Below, in pieces: positions 1 through 5,558 of a stretch of DNA of 11,359 nucleotides (the stretch's first letter is position 1; each line of letters starts with the position of its first letter). Origin of the DNA: an uncultured Hungatella sp. (GTDB taxonomy: Bacteria; Bacillota; Clostridia; Lachnospirales; Lachnospiraceae); the NCBI GenBank assembly GCA_959018155.1, contig CAUEKH010000046.1:1-11359 (forward strand), given 5' to 3'. A program made the translations under genes and the position numbers. Below the pieces are notes generated by a model. That model was not told the origin of the DNA. It was given only the letters and a program-made list of their open reading frames with translations, and did not search any database.

Positions 1-2
1 CG

Positions 3-740
3 CTGATGAAAATAGGAAGCGCCATAGAGCCGGTTACCATCCGAAGAGAAGGCGCCGGTTACCATGACACGGAGATATCCCCGGCGGCTGGGACTGGTTC
101 CCTGTCTGCCTTCTCCTCTGCCTCCGCAATCAGAAATGTAATCCATACCTCATTGGAAAATAAGGAAAACTGGCGCACAAAAGCAGTTCAGGATCAGCTT
201 CCCCAGTCCTCCTGGGACATGCTGGGGCAGTCCTGTCCTGTCTTTCCCAACGATTTATCTCTGCTTTTAAATGCGGCAATTCTGACGCTTTCTGCCGGCT
301 TTGAAGAATATCTCGATGTCTCGGAAGAACTGGCGGCCCGGATCCGGAACATGCGTCTCGATTTTTCCTCTTTCGAAGACAGGATTTCCGGTTTAAAGAC
401 GCGGCAGTACACGTACACAAGAATCAGCCGCGCCCTCATCCATATCCTGCTGGATATGAAAAAAGAGGACGCCATTCAGGGCCGGCTCGCCGGCTATGCG
501 CCCTACGCCAGGGTTCTCGGCTTCCGCCGCCAGTCCGCCTGGCTCTTATCCGACATCAAAAAAAGAGGGCGCATCCCCCTCATCACCAAAACAGCCGACG
601 CCGGCCGGATTCTGGAAGGAACAGCATGGAACATGTTCCAGAAAGATCTCTGCTGTTCCCACCTCTATCAGGCCGTTGTACAGAACAAATACCACGTACT
701 ACCGAAAAATGAATACACCCGTTCAGTCGTCATCCTCTGA
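3..740 (+). CDS. tmcAL: tRNA(Met) cytidine acetate ligase TmcAL, C-terminal part (5' end outside window)
   Basis: TmcAL (YlbM family) uses ATP and acetate to acetylate the wobble cytidine of elongator tRNA(Met) in the cytoplasm. The frame is open to the window edge: a CTG codon precedes the first visible ATG at 6, so that ATG is internal and the ATP-binding N-terminal domain lies outside. Visible family signatures are the IEPVTIRREGAGYHD segment near the start, followed by SASAIR. Further on come the SSFEDRISGLKTRQYTYTRI stretch and the YAPYARVLGF block. About 245 residues are visible of a family usually near 400. The gene stops at 738-740 and overlaps the convergent Nudix gene by 18 bases. 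I see no clear terminator of its own. The assignment comes from remembered family patterns; an older annotation would be 'nucleotidyltransferase family protein'. Confidence 0.88.
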   Translation: MMKIGSAIEPVTIRREGAGYHDTEISPAAGTGSLSAFSSASAIRNVIHTSLENKENWRTKAVQDQLPQSSWDMLGQSCPVFPNDLSLLLNAAILTLSAGFEEYLDVSEELAARIRNMRLDFSSFEDRISGLKTRQYTYTRISRALIHILLDMKKEDAIQGRLAGYAPYARVLGFRRQSAWLLSDIKKRGRIPLITKTADAGRILEGTAWNMFQKDLCCSHLYQAVVQNKYHVLPKNEYTRSVVIL

Positions 741-1241
741 TGGCGGCTGGACAAACTCCTTAATCTTATCTTTGTAGAGCGGAAATCTCGATTTTGGAAC
801 CACAATTCCCTGTTCAAACAAATCGAGAAGTTCCCCGTATGTCACAAATTTTGCATCTACGACTTCCTCCGCCTGAAGCCGCAAATCTGCTTCCGTCACC
901 CTCTGTCTCGTAATATACGTATCCACAAACCGTTCCTTCTGCCGGATCGTATGGATCAGCTGCAGTTCACTCTCCTTTGCAGAGATTCCAACCTCTTCCG
1001 CCAGTTCCCGTAAAGCCCCTTCAATGCTCGTCTCTCCCGCCAGGGCAGAGCCGCCCGTGCATTCCCAGAACAGGCCGTAAGGCTTGCTCGGATGCCTCTG
1101 GGTCAGCAGAATCTTCCCCTCGTAATTCACCGTCCACACATCCGCGATAATGTGGTAGTCCCCTTCCCCAAGCGGTACGCCTCTCTCATGCTTTCTCCCG
1201 ACAGGATTCCTGTTTTCGTCGTAAATATCCCAAAGCTCCAT
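723..1241 (-). CDS. Nudix hydrolase (Idi-like/YfcD type)
   Basis: This 172-residue cytoplasmic protein has a perfect Nudix box at residues 64-86: G-x5-E-x7-REL-x-EE-x-GI, with the metal-binding glutamates E79, E82 and E83. The N-terminal pattern (ELWDIYDENRNPVGR, then GDYH and TQRH) is typical of the COG1443 group related to isopentenyl-diphosphate isomerase, many of whose members have no known substrate. The frame is open further upstream. The ATG at 1241-1239 was chosen because a GGAGG site sits 8 bases before it and because the extension would run into the preceding gene. It follows the tautomerase gene by 31 bases, so the two are probably co-transcribed. Its last 18 bases overlap the end of tmcAL on the other strand. 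True isomerase activity is unlikely to be provable from sequence; 'Nudix hydrolase' is the safe name. Confidence 0.92.
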   Translation of the reverse strand: MELWDIYDENRNPVGRKHERGVPLGEGDYHIIADVWTVNYEGKILLTQRHPSKPYGLFWECTGGSALAGETSIEGALRELAEEVGISAKESELQLIHTIRQKERFVDTYITRQRVTEADLRLQAEEVVDAKFVTYGELLDLFEQGIVVPKSRFPLYKDKIKEFVQPPSEDDD

Positions 1242-1272
1242 CAGCTTTTCCTCCAAGATGGCAGCAGCCCGG

Positions 1273-1617
1273 CTAGAAATTCGCCCCGTTCCAGCCCCAG
1301 TGCTCCACTTCCTCATATTTTACGTAAATCTTACCCTGGGGAATTCCCAGGACTTCCTCGTAAATCCGGCAAATCTCAGCAGTCAGCTTATCATACGCCT
1401 CATCGGAAGCGCCGCCGAAAATCTTCACCTCCACAAATGCCAGCTTAGGTTCCTTCTTCCCCTTAAAATACAGAGAACAGTTGTCCTCAAAGCCGACCAT
1501 CAGCCACGCTTCTGATTTCCCGGGAACAAGGGAAATCGCCTGACCAAGCTTTGCTTTCAGCGTATCCCTCTCCACATCGGACAGCGATACCGTCACTTTG
1601 GAATTGATAAATGGCAT
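1273..1617 (-). CDS. MIF-family tautomerase (phenylpyruvate tautomerase-like)
   Basis: This is a 114-residue member of the macrophage migration inhibitory factor/tautomerase superfamily, which works as a trimer with the N-terminal proline as catalytic base. The protein begins MPFINSKV, so removal of Met would expose Pro1. A lysine in VPGK lies where the active-site Lys32 of human MIF is found, and the tail (HWGWNGANF) matches the family's WxWNG-type ending. Length is normal. The ATG at 1617-1615 is set by this Met-Pro requirement and by an AGGAGG site 9 bases upstream; the frame is open to 1650 but that extension would bury Pro1. It is the first gene of a two-gene operon with the Nudix gene. 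The physiological substrate in bacteria is mostly unknown, so the enzymatic name is by family. Confidence 0.92.
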   Translation of the reverse strand: MPFINSKVTVSLSDVERDTLKAKLGQAISLVPGKSEAWLMVGFEDNCSLYFKGKKEPKLAFVEVKIFGGASDEAYDKLTAEICRIYEEVLGIPQGKIYVKYEEVEHWGWNGANF

Positions 1618-1645
1618 AAGTCCATTCCTCCTTGCACTTTTTCTA

Positions 1646-1674
1646 ATCATACCATAGGAAGGAAAAAATTGCCA
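1646..1674 (-). promoter_or_regulatory. Probable extended -10 promoter for the tautomerase-Nudix operon
   Basis: On the minus strand a TATGAT -10 element (1651-1646) is preceded by TGG, giving an extended -10. A poor -35 (TGGCAA, 1674-1669) lies 17 bases upstream. Transcription would start near 1640, leaving a leader of about 22 bases that holds the AGGAGG site. It is back to back with the promoter at 1692-1720. Confidence 0.55.
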
Positions 1675-1691
1675 TCCTCCGCCCTAAAATA

Positions 1692-1720
1692 TTGAAACTT
1701 CTTTTGCAAAAGTCTATAAT
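1692..1720 (+). promoter_or_regulatory. Sigma-A-like promoter for the 72-residue protein gene
   Basis: TTGAAA (1692-1697) and a perfect TATAAT (1715-1720) are separated by exactly 17 bases, which is close to the vegetative consensus. The start of transcription would be near 1727, giving a leader of about 48 bases before the ATG at 1775. The leader carries a GGAG ribosome binding core at 1760-1763. Confidence 0.75.
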
Positions 1721-1774
1721 ATTCTTATCAATTTATCCGGTTGTATTTAAACCGGGAACGGAGATGAAGCTTAC

Positions 1775-1993
1775 ATGTGGCCCCGCAAAAAAAGCCAGCA
1801 AAAATCGTACGATGAAACGAAAGAAAAACCGGTCATCCTCTCCAGTATCTGCACCGGGGAACAGTCCGCCGGTTTCCAGGACATTGCCACAGGAAAATTT
1901 AAGGAAATCATGGTCATCAGAAACGACCGGGATTTTCGGGAATTTCTATCCACCTATGGCCTGGATGAAAAACAGGTAGGGAAAATCTGGTAA
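1775..1993 (+). CDS. Small conserved-looking protein of unknown function (72 residues)
   Basis: I cannot assign a function. The protein is small, soluble and charged, with a basic N-terminus (WPRKKSQQKS), a central SSICTGEQSAGFQDIATGKF segment with one cysteine, and a helical-looking C-terminus. It has no signal peptide or membrane segment. From memory, similar 70-75 residue proteins with an 'SICTGEQ-x-AGF-x-D' core occur in Lachnospiraceae genomes, sometimes under an implausible enzyme name; I cannot verify this here. Evidence that it is real: a strong promoter (1692-1720), a GGAG site 11 bases before the ATG, and a terminator hairpin that begins inside its last codons. A competing ATG at 1764 in another frame directly abuts the GGAG and is not usable. 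It stands as a single-gene transcription unit. Confidence 0.75.
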   Translation: MWPRKKSQQKSYDETKEKPVILSSICTGEQSAGFQDIATGKFKEIMVIRNDRDFREFLSTYGLDEKQVGKIW

Positions 1994-2019
1994 TTTACCA
2001 GGGATTCCCTGCCTGTTTT
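1969..2019. terminator. Long two-part hairpin, probable bidirectional terminator
   Basis: The outer arms 1969-1983 and 2005-2019 pair over 15 bases with a single T-G wobble and have A-rich and T-rich ends. Nested inside is a second 6-bp stem, CTGGTA (1987-1992) with TACCAG (1996-2001), and a three-base loop. Read on the + strand it ends in TTTT and a further T run; on the - strand it ends in TTTTT. It therefore suits both the gene at 1775-1993, whose stop codon lies within it, and the minus-strand operon ending at 2021. Confidence 0.75.
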
Positions 2020-2020
2020 C

Positions 2021-2431
2021 CTATTTTGTGACAGCTGCCAGCTTTTTCACAGATATAATTTTTATGCTCTTACAACTAAAGCTGATCGCACCTTCTTCAT
2101 AATCGAAAATATCGAAATTCCGCTGGTCGCCAAAAGCGTGGTCACACCTTGGTTCTATTTCGAAACCGCTGACGGAATCCGACCCGATCATGGAAAAGTT
2201 GCATATTTTTTCAAATCTCATAGTCAGACTTACAAGATTGTCGTATGAAATCAGTGTCATTTCAAGATTCTGTATCTCTATCCAGTTCTCATAATCGTAA
2301 TCCCGGAACAGGTGGAAATCTTCTATCTTATAAAAATAACTCCAACCATAATGAAAATCCGGAAGGATCCTGCACAGTTGTTCTATCCCGTCAATCTTCT
2401 GAAATTTTATCCTGAAAGCTTCCGTCTCCAT
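2021..2431 (-). CDS. Hypothetical protein (136 residues)
   Basis: I do not recognise a family with confidence. The protein is soluble, rich in aromatic and acidic residues, and has strand-like alternation through most of its length. Examples are the HYGWSYFYKIEDFHLF segment near residues 20-35 and SFSCKSIKIISVKKL near the C-terminus. The overall look recalls small single-domain immunity-type or DUF proteins, but this is only an impression. The ATG at 2431-2429 was chosen because AAGGTGG lies just upstream and because the open frame further up would overlap the preceding methyltransferase gene. The gap to that gene's stop is 40 bases, so it is probably the last gene of the heparinase-methyltransferase operon. 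It is followed at once by the terminator hairpin at 1969-2019. Confidence 0.65.
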   Translation of the reverse strand: METEAFRIKFQKIDGIEQLCRILPDFHYGWSYFYKIEDFHLFRDYDYENWIEIQNLEMTLISYDNLVSLTMRFEKICNFSMIGSDSVSGFEIEPRCDHAFGDQRNFDIFDYEEGAISFSCKSIKIISVKKLAAVTK

Positions 2432-2471
2432 ATCCCACCTTCTGTCAATTTCGTCAATCTGCCCTTTCCTC

Positions 2472-3634
2472 TTAATTCTTCTCTTCCAGCAAAAGTTCTG
2501 CCAGTGTCTGCTTCGTTCCGAGGAATTCAAGAAGCTGTTCTATCTCTTTTCTGTTATTCTTCTTACCGCCCTGCTTTACCGCCCGGATCAGGATGTTCTT
2601 CGGCGTATGTTCCATGTCGATGAATTCCAGAATCTGCGTTCTGTATCCCTGATTTTCCAGGATTTCCGCGCGCAGGGCATCGGTGTAGAGAGCTGCCATC
2701 CGCTCTTTAATCAGGCCATAGCGGAATACCGGCGCCATCAGTTCATTGTGAATCTGGCCGTTTAACTCATGCTGGCAGCAGGGAACCGAGAGAATGACAG
2801 AAGCATTCCATTTAACCGCCTTTTCCAGCGCATAGTCCGTGGCCTTATCACAGGCGTGAAGCGTGACCACCATATCGACGCGGTCAACCCCTTCATACTC
2901 AGCAATATCGCCGTGATAGAAATTCAGCTTTTCAAAACCGTACCGCTCTGCCAGACGGTTACAGTTGTCAATCACCGTCTGTTTTAAATCGAGGCCGATA
3001 ATCCTGATTTCGTATCCTTTCAGTTCATGGAGGTAATAGTACATGGCAAATGTCAGGTACGATTTTCCACAGCCAAAATCAATAATCACATTTTCCCTCG
3101 ATTTATCCAGTTTTGGAAGAATATCCTCAATAAATTCCAGGAACCGGTTTAGCTGTTTGAATTTATCGTAACGCGCCTTAACAACCTTTCCCTCCGGCGT
3201 CATGACCCCCAAGTCCACCAGAAATGGAACCGGACGCCCTTCTTCCAGAATATACCGTTTCTGGCGGTTGTGGGAAGCCACAGGGGGAACGGCCACCATT
3301 TTGGGTGTCCCCCGCTTAACGCGGATGCTCGCCTCCCCCTTCCTGCTGACCAGAACCCGCATCTGACCGAGGGACGACTCCGCTTCCATCTGCCGCAGAA
3401 CGCCAGACAGTAAGCCGGCAACGTACACCGCGCACTCTTCCCGGTCCATAACGCCTGGGTGCCAATCTGTTCCTCCGCCTGAAAGCCCAGGCTGTTTCGA
3501 AGCAGGATCGGACGGATTTTTACCTTGGAGATGCCCTCCTTTGACACAGGGTTACTTACAATCATCCGCGACAGATTTTCATCCAGGAAATCGCGGATGG
3601 AGTTTATTAATTTTTCTTTGTTTTGCTGATCCAT
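2472..3634 (-). pseudogene. Class I SAM-dependent methyltransferase (Methyltransf_32-like), frameshifted
   Basis: Two overlapping frames make one protein of about 386 residues. The N-terminal piece starts at ATG 3634 (AAAGGA 6 bases upstream) and gives 61 sensible residues (MDQQNKEKLINSI to FQAEEQIGTQA). Its frame then degrades into a W/R/C-rich reading, while good sequence resumes one frame over with VMDREECAVYV at about 3452. The C-terminal piece carries the SAM-binding motif VIIDFGCGKSYL, then THLHACD-type residues (TLHACDKATDYAL), VPCCQHE and EHTPKN. These are hallmarks I associate with the Methyltransf_32 group, whose substrate is not known. Restoring the frame needs one extra base, or loss of two, near 3450-3454. 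The junction may also lack a few residues relative to relatives. It lies 28 bases after the heparinase-like gene. A sequencing error or a real inactivating deletion are both possible; the C-terminal part retains all visible catalytic motifs. Confidence 0.8.
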
Positions 3635-3662
3635 ATTTTATCCTTTTTTTACTTTTATTACA

Positions 3663-5381
3663 TCATTTACCGACGGTTTCAACCACAAACCTGCTTACCG
3701 CCCTTCCAGCCTCTGTCTCCACCTTCCAGTCAATCCGCCACACATCCTCGGCGACACCAAAATGGTTCATAAAGCATTCCCTGGTAACCTGAAACTCTCC
3801 ACAGCCCTCTGCTTTCAGGCGGACAACCGCCTGTTTTCCTTTCAGGATCAGTTCTCCCTCACCGGTAATCTCAGGCTCAATCTGTGTCACTAAATTTTCC
3901 AGAATCTCTTCCGTCTCCGGCACCTGGAAATAGTCTTCCACGTTAAGTACACCATCCCGGTTCCAGGTGAGATGGCGTTCCAGCTTCTTTGCCGTCCCTG
4001 CCGGATATGCAGATGCAAATTCTATCTCAACGCGCATCTTTTCCTCATCGGTCTCAAACCGCTCTGCATGGTATTCTTCCCCTTCAAGCTGTTCCTTTCC
4101 GCCGATGAGCGGCACATTATGTCCAAGAGAACGGTTGCAGAATATTGTATACCGTTTTTCATGGAAATAATCCTTCGTATACTCACCGCATCCCAAATCC
4201 GTAATAAACATCTCTCCGCCGGCCAGATAAAAGAAATTACCGACATCATTGTGGTTGTGCGATTCTCCATTATGGCCGCCTTTCACACCCATACCAGCCC
4301 CGTTTCCGGCTTTCGCCACGACCCACTGAGCGCTGGGGAGGACATGGAAACCTGCTTCTTTTTCTGCCTCAGACTCTGTCTTCTCCTCTGCTTCCTCCAG
4401 GTATCTCCTGCACCACAAATCTTCCCGGTAAAGTCCCATAAACCGGAAACAGCTATCCGTATTGAATCCCATGGCCGCAGACACATCCGGAATCTCGACT
4501 CCCGGATAGCGGAGCGCTAAATAGCACGTAAGTCCCATGCGGTACTTATCGTGGGACATTCCGTCAGAAAAGCTGACCGTCACGCCGCCCGGATAATAGC
4601 ACAGCTGCTGGAATCTGGCTGTCCGCTCTGCCAAAGGATTTGCCATCAAATCAATCTTCCCTTCAGAATCGCGATACAGAAGCTCCGCAAATCCAACGTA
4701 GTAAGTCATCCCGTACGTAAAGTAGCTCAGTCCCTCCGGGCACGTCCCGTCATCCTTCATGCCTTCCAGATACGTGTCCAGATCTCTCAGAACGCGCTCT
4801 AAGCATACCTTCCTTCTCTCATCCGCCTGATCTAACAGATAAATGGCCGCGGAACCGATGCTGCCCGCGCACACAGCGGCCCAGTTATTTTTAAAATGTT
4901 CCCATCTCCAGCCGCCCTCGGGCTTTGCGAGGTAAGAATCAATCACCCGTTCCAGAACCTTCTCTCTGATTAAAGTTCTCGTTTCCTCAGAAAGCTGATC
5001 CTTTAACACCCAGGATAACTCAGAAAGAGTGTGGCCTGTCTCGCTGGCAAATAAATCCACCGTCTTCTCCCAGTCCTCCTCACTCCTCTCAACATGGGCC
5101 GGAAGCGCCCAGGTCTTCTCCTGGCAGATATCCCGGATTACGTACTCAAGCATCTCCAAGTCTTCTTTTCTGCCGTACCAGATACTTAATAAACCAAATG
5201 TGGCAAGGTATTTCCGGCGCGGAAAGTATACATTCTCATATAAAAGACGATTCCCGTTCTTTTCATAGAGTCCAAAAAGTTCCTCTGTGACTTCCGGCAT
5301 CTTCCGGCCGCGAAGCTGATTCCCTGCCTCCTCTACTTCCTGTCTGAACTGTTCTAAATGGCGTCTGACTGCTTCCTTCAT
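3663..5381 (-). CDS. Heparinase II/III-like family protein, cytoplasmic
   Basis: This 572-residue protein has the two-part build of heparinase II/III-like polysaccharide lyases. A helical (alpha/alpha toroid) N-terminal half contains FKNNWAAVC (163-171) and DGTCPEGLSYFTYG (211-224). A beta-rich C-terminal half opens with the signature KGGHNGESHNHNDVGNF (367-383), followed by the Tyr-containing CGEYTKDYF and SLGHNVPLIGG. The His/Asn-rich block is the usual metal and active-site region. No signal peptide or lipobox is present, so it should act in the cytoplasm on imported oligosaccharides. A uronic-acid-containing substrate is expected from the family but cannot be named. The start at 5381 has GGAGG 9 bases upstream. 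It has its own promoter (5458-5486) and heads an operon with the methyltransferase and the 136-residue protein. Confidence 0.88.
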   Translation of the reverse strand: MKEAVRRHLEQFRQEVEEAGNQLRGRKMPEVTEELFGLYEKNGNRLLYENVYFPRRKYLATFGLLSIWYGRKEDLEMLEYVIRDICQEKTWALPAHVERSEEDWEKTVDLFASETGHTLSELSWVLKDQLSEETRTLIREKVLERVIDSYLAKPEGGWRWEHFKNNWAAVCAGSIGSAAIYLLDQADERRKVCLERVLRDLDTYLEGMKDDGTCPEGLSYFTYGMTYYVGFAELLYRDSEGKIDLMANPLAERTARFQQLCYYPGGVTVSFSDGMSHDKYRMGLTCYLALRYPGVEIPDVSAAMGFNTDSCFRFMGLYREDLWCRRYLEEAEEKTESEAEKEAGFHVLPSAQWVVAKAGNGAGMGVKGGHNGESHNHNDVGNFFYLAGGEMFITDLGCGEYTKDYFHEKRYTIFCNRSLGHNVPLIGGKEQLEGEEYHAERFETDEEKMRVEIEFASAYPAGTAKKLERHLTWNRDGVLNVEDYFQVPETEEILENLVTQIEPEITGEGELILKGKQAVVRLKAEGCGEFQVTRECFMNHFGVAEDVWRIDWKVETEAGRAVSRFVVETVGK

Positions 5382-5419
5382 GATAGTTGTCCTCCCTCAA
5401 TTTTATTTCCTGTAATCCC

Positions 5420-5432
5420 ACCGGCAGCCGGT
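5420..5432. other. Short perfect inverted repeat in the heparinase-gene leader
   Basis: ACCGG and CCGGT flank a three-base loop (CAG). It lies about 20 bases after the predicted transcription start and about 40 bases before the start codon. It could form a small RNA hairpin or act as part of an operator. No protein can be named. Confidence 0.35.
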
Positions 5433-5457
5433 TAATTCCACTGCCGCAATAAATGTA

Positions 5458-5486
5458 ATTATAAACGATATATACCATGTAATCAA
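5458..5486 (-). promoter_or_regulatory. Sigma-A-like promoter for the heparinase-methyltransferase operon
   Basis: On the minus strand TTGATT (5486-5481) and a perfect TATAAT (5463-5458) are separated by exactly 17 bases. Transcription would start near 5451, giving a leader of about 70 bases before the ATG at 5381. It lies downstream of the terminator of the GH133 gene, which supports a separate transcription unit. Confidence 0.75.
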
Positions 5487-5510
5487 CAGCCGTTCTGTCC
5501 AAAAAGCGAA

Positions 5511-5548
5511 AAAACTTTCCGGGGAAGCGCTGTTCTCCAGAAAGTTTT
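5511..5548 (-). terminator. Rho-independent terminator of the malFGE-lacI-GH133 operon
   Basis: On the minus strand AAAACTTTC (5548-5540) pairs with GAAAGTTTT (5519-5511). One mismatch follows, then further GG/CC pairing and a partly paired interior. The arm runs into a T run and then a second T run (about 5510-5501). It begins 11 bases after the end of the GH133 gene. Confidence 0.75.
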
Positions 5549-5558
5549 CTTACTGATT

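Noticed and set aside
1692..1979. Plus-strand open frame overlapping the 72-residue gene
   Set aside because: It begins at the promoter itself, its usable ATG (1764) touches the ribosome binding site, and its composition (K/S/P-rich) looks like a shadow reading.
3200..3450. Second half of the N-terminal methyltransferase frame as a separate protein tail
   Set aside because: After about residue 61 the reading becomes W/R/C/G-rich while the other frame holds the conserved methyltransferase sequence, so it is out-of-frame read-through.
3967..4520. Long plus-strand frames opposite the heparinase-like gene
   Set aside because: They have no ribosome binding sites or recognisable domains and lie wholly antisense to a well-supported gene.
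5454..5475. Possible catabolite-responsive element (cre) overlapping the heparinase-gene promoter
   Set aside because: The AAACG core is there, but the outer G and C of the consensus are missing, leaving at least two mismatches at key positions. The AT-rich promoter context makes chance likely.
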